A DNA stretch of 19,884 nucleotides from an uncultured Treponema sp. (GCA_937915735.1 CALGGS010000103.1:1-19884); one strand, 5' to 3'; numbered from the stretch's first letter, positions 1 through 7,299 are shown. Made by a program: numbers and translations. The notes: generated by a model from the letters alone, not told the origin.

Positions 1-2264
1 GCTGTCGCTTGGGTGGCGGTCATTTTTCGGTCATTGCGGACGGAACAAATATCGATGACAAACTCCGCAGTTTAATCGAGAATTGCAAAAATCTTAATAC
101 AACTGGCGGAATACACCCACACATCGGAATTTACACTTATGAAAACGACGATGTGAATATCAACATGGCGTGCGACCGCGCAAAACTTGCCTGTGATTCT
201 CTTGAAGACAACCGCACGGCAGGAATCGCCCGTTACGACCAAAAAATCAAACATGAAGAAGAAAACCACCGCTACATTCTCGAAAACTTAAACAAGGCGA
301 TTTCGGAGCGATGGATTGTCGTGTACTACCAGCCGATTGTCCGCACCGTAAACGAAAAAGTCTGTGATGAAGAAGCACTTGCCCGCTGGATTGATCCCGT
401 AAAAGGCTTTTTGTCGCCCGCTGATTTTATTCCCGTCCTCGAAGAAGAAAAACTCATTTACAAACTCGACCTGTACATGCTTGAGCGTGTCATCGAAAAA
501 ATGAAATACCTCGAAGAGCACGGCATTCCGATTCTCGCGCAGTCAATCAACCTTTCGCGCTCTGATTTTGACTCATGCGACATCGTTGAAGAAATCCGAA
601 GCCGTGTTGATTTGGCAGGAATTCCGCGCAGTAAAATCAGCATTGAAATCACCGAAAGCACAATCGGAAGCGACTTTGACTTCATGATGAAGCAAATTTT
701 GCGCTTTAAGGAACTCGGCTTCCCTATTTGGATGGACGATTTCGGAAGCGGCTACTCTTCGCTCAATGTTTTAAAAGAAATTCCGTTCGACCTCATTAAA
801 TTCGACATGAGTTTTATGAGACAGTTCGACCAAAAGAACAACGGAAAAATCATTCTCGCCGAACTGATAAAAATGGCGTTCTCAATCGGCGTTGACACGG
901 TGTGCGAGGGCGTTGAAACCGAAGAGCAGATTCAGTTTTTGCGTGAAGTCGGCTGTTCAAAAATTCAGGGCTATTACTATGGCAAGCCGATTCCGTTCTC
1001 AGAAGTGGTCAACAAAATTGACGATACTCGTTCGCTCGGCTTTGAAGACCCCGCTGAAATGCAGTATTTTGAAACGATTGGGCGCGTGAATTTGCACGAC
1101 CTTGCCGTGTTCTCTCACGGAAACGAGCAGGATTTCAACAATGTCTTCAACATGATTCCGATGGCGATTCTTGAAATTGCAGGCGAAACCGTTCGGTTCG
1201 TGCGCACCAATCAGTCATACCGTAATTTTTTCAGACGGTTCTTCGGAGTTGCCGTTTCGGACAAAGACATTCCCATTCCAGCAGTCTTGCAGACGGGCGG
1301 CTCTTCGTTCATGCGTGTTATCCAGCGGGTTGCAGAAGACGGAAAACGCACCTTTGTTGACGAAGCCCTTCCCGATGGTTCTATCGCAAATTATTTCGTA
1401 CGCAAACTTGCAGAAAATCCCGTCACGAAAAAAGTATCGGTTGCGGTCGGCGTGCTTATGATTATGGAAGGCAATCAGGGCGCAACGTACGCCAACATTG
1501 CAAAGGCGCTCGCTGCCGACTACTTCTCGCTTTTCTATGTAAATCTCGAAAATGACACATTCATCGAATATTCTTCAGTCGCGGGCGAAGAACTCATGTC
1601 GAGCGAACGGCACGGCGAGCATTTTTTTGACCGTTGCATTGAAGATGCGCCCAAATATTTGTATTCAGAAGACCTCGAAAAATTCCGCACAGTCTTTTCA
1701 AAAGAAGCGGTTCTTAACGACATCAATGAGCACGGTCGGTTTTCGTTCACATACCGCTTAAACCAAGACGGCAAAGTTTTCTATGTGAACATGAAAATCA
1801 TGCGCATGAACCACAATCATATCGTCATGGCGATAAGCAATGTCGACGCACAAGTCAAGCAGAAGCAATTGCTCGAAAAGGCTCAGCAGGAACAAGTGAT
1901 TTACACGCGGCTCATGTCGCTTTCGGGTGATTTTATCGGCATGTACATCGTTGACCTCAAAACCGAAGAATACACGGAATATGAGGCAAGTTCCGATTTT
2001 GAAACGCTGGGGCTTGCAAAACAGGGCGAGAACTTTTTCGTCAACACCCACAAAAATGCCGAACTCACCTTGCACCCCGATGACCTTAAAGCCTTCAAAG
2101 AAAGTTTTACGCGCGAAAATATCCTCGAAACAATAAAAAAGCGGGGTGTGTTTACGACTCATTACCGCCTCATGCTGAACGGCGAGCCTCACCCCGCAAC
2201 AACTAGAGCCGCCCTCGTCAAAGAAAACGGCGAGGACAAACTCATCATTGGAATTCGCGTGTAA
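1..2264 (+). CDS. c-di-GMP phosphodiesterase, degenerate GGDEF-EAL-PAS (5' partial)
   Basis: The reading frame is open from the first bases, so the gene begins upstream; the TTG at 9 is the Leu of a GGDEF-like segment and not a real start. Residues below are counted from that codon. The usual R-x-GGDEF signature reads RLGGGHF, so the cyclase site is degenerate and probably cannot make c-di-GMP. An EAL domain follows (about 95-345) with its signature residues: EAL at 122-124, N181 in INLS, E213 in IEITE, D243 and D244 in DDFGSGYSSL, K264, E300 in EGVE, Q320 in QGYYYGKP. It should therefore hydrolyse c-di-GMP to pGpG in the cytoplasm. Three PAS-like modules follow (about 375-490, 505-640, 645-751). 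No membrane segment is visible in the part present. The last module stops abruptly at IIGIRV, exactly where its upstream copy runs into a linker. The stop touches the stop of metY on the other strand. Confidence 0.9.
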   Translation, partial: CRLGGGHFSVIADGTNIDDKLRSLIENCKNLNTTGGIHPHIGIYTYENDDVNINMACDRAKLACDSLEDNRTAGIARYDQKIKHEEENHRYILENLNKAISERWIVVYYQPIVRTVNEKVCDEEALARWIDPVKGFLSPADFIPVLEEEKLIYKLDLYMLERVIEKMKYLEEHGIPILAQSINLSRSDFDSCDIVEEIRSRVDLAGIPRSKISIEITESTIGSDFDFMMKQILRFKELGFPIWMDDFGSGYSSLNVLKEIPFDLIKFDMSFMRQFDQKNNGKIILAELIKMAFSIGVDTVCEGVETEEQIQFLREVGCSKIQGYYYGKPIPFSEVVNKIDDTRSLGFEDPAEMQYFETIGRVNLHDLAVFSHGNEQDFNNVFNMIPMAILEIAGETVRFVRTNQSYRNFFRRFFGVAVSDKDIPIPAVLQTGGSSFMRVIQRVAEDGKRTFVDEALPDGSIANYFVRKLAENPVTKKVSVAVGVLMIMEGNQGATYANIAKALAADYFSLFYVNLENDTFIEYSSVAGEELMSSERHGEHFFDRCIEDAPKYLYSEDLEKFRTVFSKEAVLNDINEHGRFSFTYRLNQDGKVFYVNMKIMRMNHNHIVMAISNVDAQVKQKQLLEKAQQEQVIYTRLMSLSGDFIGMYIVDLKTEEYTEYEASSDFETLGLAKQGENFFVNTHKNAELTLHPDDLKAFKESFTRENILETIKKRGVFTTHYRLMLNGEPHPATTRAALVKENGEDKLIIGIRV

Positions 2265-3548
2265 TTACTTCGCTGCCGCAAATCCTGCTTCCAAGTCGGC
2301 GATGATGTCATCGACATGCTCTGTACCGATTGAAAGGCGGATTGTGCTCTGCGTGATTCCCTGGTCTTTCAGTTCTTCATCGGAAAGCTGCGAGTGCGTT
2401 GTGGTCGCCGGGTGAATGACGAGCGATTTGACATCAGCCACATTCGCGAGCAAGCTGAAAATCTTAAGGTTGTCGATGAATTTCCAAGCCGCGTCTTTTC
2501 CGCCCTTAATCTCGAATGTGAAGATTGACGCGCCGCCGTTCGGGAAATATTTCTCGTAAAGCGCGTGGTCGTGGTGGTCGGGAAGCGACGGATGATTCAC
2601 TTTCTCAACCTGCGGATGCTTGCTCAAATACTCAACGACCTTTTTCGTGTTCTCAACATGGCGGTCAAGTCGGAGTGAAAGCGTCTCAACGCCCTGCAAA
2701 AGCAAGAACGCATTGAACGGGCTGATTGAAGCACCCTGGTCGCGGAGCAAAATCGCGCGAATGTAAGTGACGAATGCAGCCGGTCCCACCGCGTCCGCGA
2801 ATGAAATCCCGTGATAGCTTGGGTTAGGCGCAGCGATTGGCGCATACTTTCCGCTCTTCTTCCAGTCAAATTTTCCAGAATCAACGATAACGCCGCCCAA
2901 AGTCGTTCCGTGACCGCCCAAGAATTTCGTCGCCGAGTGAACAACGATGTCCGCCCCGTGCTCAATCGGACGAATCAGATACGGAGTGCCGAAAGTGTTG
3001 TCGATTACGAGCGGAAGCCCGTGTTTGTGAGCGATTTCAGCGATTTTGTCGATGTCAGGAATGTCCGAGTTCGGATTTCCCAGAGTCTCCAAATAAACAG
3101 CTTTTGTATTTGCCTTGATTGCGCCCTCAAGCTCAGCCAAGTTGTGAGCGTCAACAAAAGTCGTCTCGATTCCAAAATCCTTCAAAGTGTGGGCAAGCAA
3201 ATTGTAAGAGCCGCCGTAAATCGTTTTCTGGGCGACGATATGGTCTCCAGCCTGAGCCAAAGCCTCAATCGTGTAAGTGATAGCCGCAGCTCCCGAAGCC
3301 ACTGCCAAAGCCGCAACACCTCCCTCCAATGCCGCAACTCGCTTTTCAAGCACATCCTGAGTAGAATTGGTCAAGCGACCGTAAATGTTACCCGCGTCCG
3401 CCAAGCCGAATCTGTCCGCCGCATGCTTTGAATTGTGGAAGACATAAGAAGTCGTCTGATAAATCGGAACCGCACGTGAATCCGTTACCGGGTCAGCCTG
3501 TTCCTGTCCGACATGTAACTGTAAAGTCTCGAATTTGTAATTTGCCAT
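2265..3548 (-). CDS. metY: O-acetylhomoserine sulfhydrylase (PLP-dependent)
   Basis: Full-length (427 aa) member of the Cys/Met-metabolism PLP enzyme family, closest in pattern to O-acetylhomoserine aminocarboxypropyltransferase. It makes homocysteine from O-acetylhomoserine and sulfide in methionine synthesis. Visible marks are the YGGSYNLL segment near residue 111, the PLP-contacting Asp in VIDNTFGTPY (D183), the Schiff-base lysine in HSATKFLGGHG (K208), and the C-terminal RLSIGTEHVDDIIADL typical of the family. The roughly 50-residue insertion around 215-260 (FDWKKSGKYAPIAAPNPSYHG) separates MetY from shorter cystathionine synthases and lyases. The ATG start is supported by a perfect AGGAGG five bases upstream (3554-3559). 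It is transcribed alone from its own strong promoter. Methionine gamma-lyase activity cannot be excluded from sequence alone, but MetY fits better. Confidence 0.93.
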   Translation of the reverse strand: MANYKFETLQLHVGQEQADPVTDSRAVPIYQTTSYVFHNSKHAADRFGLADAGNIYGRLTNSTQDVLEKRVAALEGGVAALAVASGAAAITYTIEALAQAGDHIVAQKTIYGGSYNLLAHTLKDFGIETTFVDAHNLAELEGAIKANTKAVYLETLGNPNSDIPDIDKIAEIAHKHGLPLVIDNTFGTPYLIRPIEHGADIVVHSATKFLGGHGTTLGGVIVDSGKFDWKKSGKYAPIAAPNPSYHGISFADAVGPAAFVTYIRAILLRDQGASISPFNAFLLLQGVETLSLRLDRHVENTKKVVEYLSKHPQVEKVNHPSLPDHHDHALYEKYFPNGGASIFTFEIKGGKDAAWKFIDNLKIFSLLANVADVKSLVIHPATTTHSQLSDEELKDQGITQSTIRLSIGTEHVDDIIADLEAGFAAAK

Positions 3549-3581
3549 ATAAGCCTCCTGTTTTTAATTCCTAGTAATCTG

Positions 3582-3626
3582 ATAGGTTTAATATACTACC
3601 TATTACCTACTATGTCAATAGGTAGT
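3582..3626. promoter_or_regulatory. Candidate operator with ATAGGTAGT-type repeats over the metY promoter
   Basis: ACTACCTATT (3595-3604) and AATAGGTAGT (3617-3626) form a perfect 10-bp inverted repeat with a 12-base spacer, and the right arm overlaps the -35 box. A second, overlapping palindrome, ATAGGT-N10-ACCTAT, spans the -10 box (3582-3603). Three or more copies of the same half-site covering both promoter elements imply a dimeric repressor acting on metY. The regulator is not in the window. An Rrf2-family sulfur regulator would suit the gene, but that is a guess. Confidence 0.6.
3590..3618 (-). promoter_or_regulatory. metY sigma-70 promoter
   Basis: On the minus strand a perfect -35 TTGACA (3613-3618) and a -10 TATATT (3590-3595) are separated by exactly 17 bases. 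The predicted transcript starts about 35 bases before the ATG, leaving no room for a SAM or other riboswitch. The promoter sits inside the inverted repeats described in the next entry. Confidence 0.8.
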
Positions 3627-3642
3627 GAGCCGTTTTTCGTAG

Positions 3643-3666
3643 AAAAAAAACTCACGAGGTGAGTTT
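3643..3666 (-). terminator. Intrinsic terminator of the GNAT gene
   Basis: On the minus strand, 8-bp arms AAACTCAC/GTGAGTTT enclose a CTC loop and run directly into a row of eight T. It lies 33 bases past the acetyltransferase stop codon and just upstream of the metY promoter, so it insulates metY from the gene above. Confidence 0.88.
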
Positions 3667-3698
3667 CTTCACTTCGTTTCGGGCGAGTCTCTCAGGAT

Positions 3699-4226
3699 TT
3701 AAGCGATACCGATAATTTTTTCCATCCAAATCATACTGTACCAGCGATTAAACTTTTTCGCACAATTTTTGAATGTCCCGACTTTCTTAAAGCCCAGATG
3801 CTCATGAAAATTCTCGCTGTTATGCGTTAAGTATTCATCATCACATTCCGTGGGAACGGCGATACACGCATACATATTTACGATTCCCCTTTTCTTTAAC
3901 TCTTCTTCCAAAGCAGCGTACAAAAGCCTGCCAAGCCCCAATCCCTGACTTGCCTTCTTTACATAAATCGAAATTTCCACCGACCATTTATAGGCGGCCC
4001 TTTCCTTAAAAGAAGAGGCATAAGCGTAACCTAAAATTTCTCCGTCTTTTTCCGCACATAAATACGGATAGTCCTTCATTATGTTTTCGATTCTTTTTCT
4101 AAACTCATTTTCGCTTGGAATGTCGTACTCAAAGGTTATCGCCGTGTCCCTCACATAAGGCGCATATAGTTCAAGCAATTTTTTTGCGTCATCCGCTACT
4201 ACATTCCGCACAGATATTTCATTCAA
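3699..4226 (-). CDS. GNAT acetyltransferase, phosphinothricin/amino-acid acetyltransferase type
   Basis: A 175-residue single-domain GNAT protein. The N-terminal pattern RNVVADDAKKLLELYAPYV followed by DTAITFEYDIPSENEFRKRI is typical of the Pat/Bar/MddA branch, which acetylates phosphinothricin-like or amino-acid amines using acetyl-CoA. The acetyl-CoA-binding motif A is QGLGLGR at residues 94-100, and HLGFKKVGTFKNCAKKFNRWYSMIWMEK is the usual C-terminal strand region. The start appears to be TTG: no in-frame ATG occurs before residue 50, and a GGGG-type ribosome site lies six bases upstream. Substrate is not predictable. It is monocistronic, with its own terminator, and I see no clear promoter upstream (4227-4277). 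Confidence 0.88.
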   Translation of the reverse strand: MNEISVRNVVADDAKKLLELYAPYVRDTAITFEYDIPSENEFRKRIENIMKDYPYLCAEKDGEILGYAYASSFKERAAYKWSVEISIYVKKASQGLGLGRLLYAALEEELKKRGIVNMYACIAVPTECDDEYLTHNSENFHEHLGFKKVGTFKNCAKKFNRWYSMIWMEKIIGIA

Positions 4227-4277
4227 TTTTTTCCCCTTTTAACCTGAAAATAAAGTAAGCTTATTTAAAAGCCTTAT

Positions 4278-4313
4278 AAAAAAAAAGACAAGGGAATTTT
4301 TACCCCTTGCCTT
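4278..4313 (-). terminator. Intrinsic terminator downstream of the MATE-kinase fusion
   Basis: On the minus strand, arms AAGGCAAGGG (4304-4313) and CCCTTGTCTT (4285-4294) pair over 10 bp with one G-U pair, followed by a run of T (A-run 4278-4286 on the plus strand). It should end the marR-MATE transcript after that transcript has passed through the inverted-repeat element at 4329-4558. Confidence 0.85.
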
Positions 4314-4328
4314 AAATATTTGCCATAA

Positions 4329-4558
4329 AGCCCTAATTTCGACTTTTTGAATTTGCCAAACATTAAATTGAACACTTGCATGGAAGCACGTCTGTTGCAC
4401 ACGTTCAGCAGCGATTTACTCCGTACGAGGCATAACCGGTAAAGAGTGTTTAAATTTTAAGCGATATAATGAGCTGAAAGTGTTTCACAGCCGCTTGCTT
4501 CCATTCAATCGGTAAGTTTTCAGTGTTTTTCCGTAATGCAAAAGTCGAAATTAGGGCT
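4329..4558. repeat. 230-bp element with 19-bp perfect terminal inverted repeats (MITE-like or structured RNA)
   Basis: The ends AGCCCTAATTTCGACTTTT (4329-4347) and its exact reverse complement (4540-4558) bound the element. Complementarity continues inward in register: ATGGAAGCA (4380-4388) pairs with TGCTTCCAT (4496-4504), and TTCAGC (4404-4409) with GCTGAA (4473-4478), with partly matching bases between. The whole element could fold into one long imperfect hairpin with a loop of about 60 bases. No convincing ORF lies inside. Both flanks show AA next to the ends, at best a two-base target duplication. It lies two bases after the stop of the upstream MATE-kinase gene and before that gene's terminator, so it is transcribed as 3' UTR. 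It accounts for most of the 334-base gap at 4227-4560. Confidence 0.75.
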
Positions 4559-4560
4559 AA

Positions 4561-6639
4561 TTAACCAAGTTTTTTTTCCACAATGTCCTTCAAAAGTCCT
4601 GCCGTGCCTTCAACTCCAAGAGAAGCAACATTAAGAACATAATCGTAGTTTTCATAAGAAGACCAGGTTCCACCCGTAAAATGCTCGTAGTGCTTTGCCC
4701 TCTGCGCGTTCATCCTTGAAATTTCTTTTTCAGCAGATTTTTCGTCAAGACCAAGAAGCTTTACCGCACGCTCAATTTTCTTTTCTTTCGGGGCGTACAA
4801 GAAAACTTTTATAACATCCTTATGGTCGCGAAGGACATAATCAGCACAGCGGCCAACAATCACGCAAGACTCATTTTTTGAAACTACATCAATAATGTGG
4901 CTCTGAACTTCAAAAAGCTTGTCATCATAGCTAGAAGCAGTTTTGCTCTGCTCTTCTTTTGAGCGAACATACTCTTCTGTGTAGCCCTGTTTTTTTGCCG
5001 CAAGCTCAATGATTTCCTTGTCATAGCATTTTACGCCCAGTTTCTTAGCCAAAATCTCTGCAACCTCACTTCCTCCGGAAGCGTATTCTCTGGAAACAGT
5101 AACGACGAATTTTTTATCAGCAAGATGTTTCGCATCGCTTACGATTACATCACCGTTGTGTGTAACCCTGTCATTCTGAGAGAGTGCGGCGGGCGAAGAG
5201 TCTTTTTCTTCAGGACTTTTTGCATTATCGCCGATTTTTCCAATCTTTTTCATCTCCGTTACAAGAAGAATTAAGGCTACAAAAATACCAATTACATCTG
5301 AAATAAGGGGCGCCCACATCATCGTAACGACATTTTTAGACCAAGTTGTCACGAAAATCGTAAGAGGAACATTTAAGATAATGTCTCGCGAGAGAGAGAC
5401 TAAGGTCGATTTCCAGGCCGAACCCATTGACTGCAAGATAATCGAAATGCTTTTTATAAGACAAGTGAGGATAATTCCGCCCTGCATGATTCTAAAGCAA
5501 TGGCGGGCGTAGTCAAAGTAATCGCTTGAATTTGAGCCGCCAAAAATATTGATGATAAAATCCGGGAAAAGCTCGTAGAGCAAGAATGCGATAAAACCGA
5601 TGATTCCGTTCACAAAAAGAATCTGCTTTACAGTCTCTTTAATCCGGGCTATGTTTCCGGCTCCCATGTTAAAGCCGATGATAGGCATTCCGCCAATTGA
5701 TGTTCCTATGACGAAGGAAATGACGATTCCGAACACCTTCATACTGATTCCGATTACGGCAAGCGGCGTAATAACTCCGTAAGCCTTTCCTGAAGCGGCG
5801 ATTGTTTCGTAGCCAAAGCGGGCAATCATATTGTTTGAGGTTGCTATTACTACGACAATCGACAGCTGGGTTACAAGCGAAGTGATTCCAAGCATCATAA
5901 GCGTTTTTGAAATCTTCCAGTCGAGTTTTAATGACTTTTTTGAGATTTTATACTGCTTTGCCCGAGCCAAATAAACAAGGCTCATCGCAAAAGTAAGGAC
6001 CTGACCGATTACAGTTGCAATGGCAGCCCCTTTTACTTCCATTTTGAGGGCAAAGATAAAAACAGGGTCCAAAATGATGTTCGTGACGGCTCCGACAATC
6101 GTTGCCATCATCGCAAATTTCGGGCTTCCGTCGCTTCGGATTGAATTATTCAAGCCCTGTCCGATTATATAGAATGGAAAACCAATGCAGATGATTCTGA
6201 AATAATCGTGGGCGTAAGAATAAAGCTCTTTTTCCGCAGGATTCGCCCCGAAAATGCTCAAAATCTCTTTTTCAAAAATAAGTCCCAAAGCCGTAATAAG
6301 GACTGAAAGGATGACCAAAAGCGACACTCCGTTTCCGATTGACTTGTTCGCCTTTTCAAAATCCTTTGCGCCAAGGGAAAGGTTAAAGAGAGTTGCCGCC
6401 CCGTCTCCAATCAAAAGGGCAAGACCAAGCGCAATTACCGTAAAAGGATATACGACATTTGTAGCCGCATTTCCCGCAGCACCCGCCGGACTCCAGCCAA
6501 TGTAAATCTGGTCTACGATATTGTAGAGAGATGCAATCAAAAGGCTGATTACGCATGGAATTGCGAATTTTTTTATCAGACGGCTGATTTTTTCCGTTGC
6601 CAAAATATTCTGTGGTTTTTGTTTAATTTCTGACATCAT
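4561..6639 (-). CDS. MATE efflux transporter fused to a cytidylate-kinase-like domain
   Basis: 692 residues in one uninterrupted frame. Residues 1 to about 460 are a complete MATE antiporter: the first helix region has IPCVISLLIASLYNIVDQIYIG, then GDGAATLFNLSLGAKDFEKA and FNMGAGN, with about 12 hydrophobic segments. MATE proteins export drugs or metabolites using Na+ or H+ gradients. A hydrophilic linker (about 461-507) leads to a 185-residue C-terminal domain (508-692) resembling the cytidylate kinase-like family (Cytidylate_kin2): VTVSREYASGGSEVAEILAKKLG, CYDKEIIELAAKK, VIVGRCADYVLRD, RMNAQRAKHYEHFTGGTW and NYDYVLNVASLGVEG. The classical GKS/T P-loop is replaced by ASGGSEVA, as is normal in that family. 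Typical MATE proteins stop near 450-480 aa. Two ATGs are adjacent; the second (6636) sits six bases from AGGAG and may be the real start. It follows marR by 15 bases, so the two form an operon. Confidence 0.9.
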   Translation of the reverse strand: MMSEIKQKPQNILATEKISRLIKKFAIPCVISLLIASLYNIVDQIYIGWSPAGAAGNAATNVVYPFTVIALGLALLIGDGAATLFNLSLGAKDFEKANKSIGNGVSLLVILSVLITALGLIFEKEILSIFGANPAEKELYSYAHDYFRIICIGFPFYIIGQGLNNSIRSDGSPKFAMMATIVGAVTNIILDPVFIFALKMEVKGAAIATVIGQVLTFAMSLVYLARAKQYKISKKSLKLDWKISKTLMMLGITSLVTQLSIVVVIATSNNMIARFGYETIAASGKAYGVITPLAVIGISMKVFGIVISFVIGTSIGGMPIIGFNMGAGNIARIKETVKQILFVNGIIGFIAFLLYELFPDFIINIFGGSNSSDYFDYARHCFRIMQGGIILTCLIKSISIILQSMGSAWKSTLVSLSRDIILNVPLTIFVTTWSKNVVTMMWAPLISDVIGIFVALILLVTEMKKIGKIGDNAKSPEEKDSSPAALSQNDRVTHNGDVIVSDAKHLADKKFVVTVSREYASGGSEVAEILAKKLGVKCYDKEIIELAAKKQGYTEEYVRSKEEQSKTASSYDDKLFEVQSHIIDVVSKNESCVIVGRCADYVLRDHKDVIKVFLYAPKEKKIERAVKLLGLDEKSAEKEISRMNAQRAKHYEHFTGGTWSSYENYDYVLNVASLGVEGTAGLLKDIVEKKLG

Positions 6640-6654
6640 TTTCTCCTGTTCTTT

Positions 6655-7083
6655 TTATGAAAGATTTTCGATTATTTTTTCCAGCGTTGAATGAAAAGCC
6701 TTCAGTTCTTCAGAAGTGATTCCATTCGTCACCTGTTTTTCAAGATTTATAAGGTCGCTTTCAACCTGACTCTGGTAAGAAAGAGCAGATTTTTGGGGAA
6801 TTATGATTTTTTTTCTGCTGTCTTCCTTGCTTGGAAGCCGCTCAATAAGATTTTTTTCTTCAAGCTGCTTTAGGATTTCCGTCGCGCTCGGAGCCCTAAG
6901 CCCGAATGTTTCCTCAATGTCCTTCTGGCAGATTTCCTTTTCCCGCGGAGTGACTATAAAATGCAGGATTTTTCCCTGTGCCGAAGAAAGCTCGTCCCCA
7001 ATCTTTAGTGAAGCGAACTTTCTTTTCAGCTTATTCGAGACTGCCCCCAAAAGCAGCCCCGTACGAAAGATTTTTGATTCCAT
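6655..7083 (-). CDS. MarR-family transcriptional regulator of the MATE operon
   Basis: A 142-residue winged-helix protein. The DNA-binding part lies around residues 50-98: ICQKDIEETFGLRAPSATEILKQLEEKNLIERLPSKEDSRKK. It contains the helix-turn-helix, the SATEIL recognition helix and the DSRKK wing typical of MarR. The helical N- and C-terminal parts should form the dimer interface. It is the first gene of the operon and is followed after 15 bases by the MATE-kinase gene, the usual arrangement for a ligand-responsive repressor of an efflux pump. The ATG has an AGGAAA site eight bases upstream (7092-7097), inside the likely operator. It should therefore control both itself and the transporter. 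The ligand is unknown. Confidence 0.9.
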   Translation of the reverse strand: MESKIFRTGLLLGAVSNKLKRKFASLKIGDELSSAQGKILHFIVTPREKEICQKDIEETFGLRAPSATEILKQLEEKNLIERLPSKEDSRKKIIIPQKSALSYQSQVESDLINLEKQVTNGITSEELKAFHSTLEKIIENLS

Positions 7084-7103
7084 TTAGTTAGTTTCCTAAG
7101 TAA
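7084..7103. promoter_or_regulatory. Candidate MarR operator
   Basis: TTAGTTAG-TTTC-CTAAGTAA is a 20-bp imperfect palindrome (seven of eight positions symmetric). It lies between the -10 box and the start codon of marR and covers the ribosome binding site. Its size, symmetry and position match operators used by autoregulating MarR repressors. Assignment to this MarR is inference. Confidence 0.55.
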
Positions 7104-7112
7104 TTGCGGATT

Positions 7113-7141
7113 AATATAATGAGTCGAAAAAATTTTGTCAA
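7113..7141 (-). promoter_or_regulatory. Promoter of the marR-MATE operon
   Basis: On the minus strand, a perfect TTGACA (7136-7141) is followed after 17 bases by TATATT (7113-7118). It has the same hexamers and spacing as the metY promoter. Transcription would begin near 7106, just upstream of the palindrome at 7084-7103. Confidence 0.82.
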
Positions 7142-7189
7142 TTGTAATGGGGTAAAAAAAAACACAAAAGGGCTGACTGATAAGTATGA

Positions 7190-7285
7190 GTCATTACCGC
7201 ACTTAGGGAGCGCCCCCCCTGTCATTGCCCGGCTTGACCGGGCAATCTCACGCTGGGGGATTATCGGGTCAAGATGGATAATGAC
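7190..7285. repeat. Dispersed extragenic hairpin repeat (GTCATTGCCCGG type)
   Basis: The core ATTGCCCGG-CTTGA-CCGGGCAAT (7224-7246) is a perfect 9-bp hairpin. GTCATTA (7190-7196) and TAATGAC (7279-7285) form outer inverted ends, so the whole unit can fold into one long imperfect hairpin. Extragenic repeats built on a GTCATTGCC...GGCAAT core are widespread in bacterial genomes. The start CCTGTCATTGCCC (7218-7230) recurs exactly at 19772-19784. It lies downstream of purO and may help end that transcript; a run of T on the minus strand follows at 7154-7162 after a weak 5-bp hairpin. Confidence 0.72.
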
Positions 7286-7299
7286 ACTGTGTATGAGGC

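Noticed and set aside
9..11. TTG at 9 as the start of the EAL protein
   Set aside because: The frame is open to the window edge and this codon is inside the GGDEF-like motif, so the gene is simply cut by the window.
2811..3431. 206-residue plus-strand frame opposite metY
   Set aside because: It is the antisense shadow of a clearly functional metY, with low-complexity Arg/Ser-rich protein and no recognisable motif.
3549..3640. SAM or other riboswitch upstream of metY
   Set aside because: The promoter lies only about 40 bases before the ATG, leaving no room for an aptamer.
4329..4558. Insertion sequence with transposase
   Set aside because: The inverted ends look transposon-like, but there is no ORF of transposase size or motif inside 230 bases.
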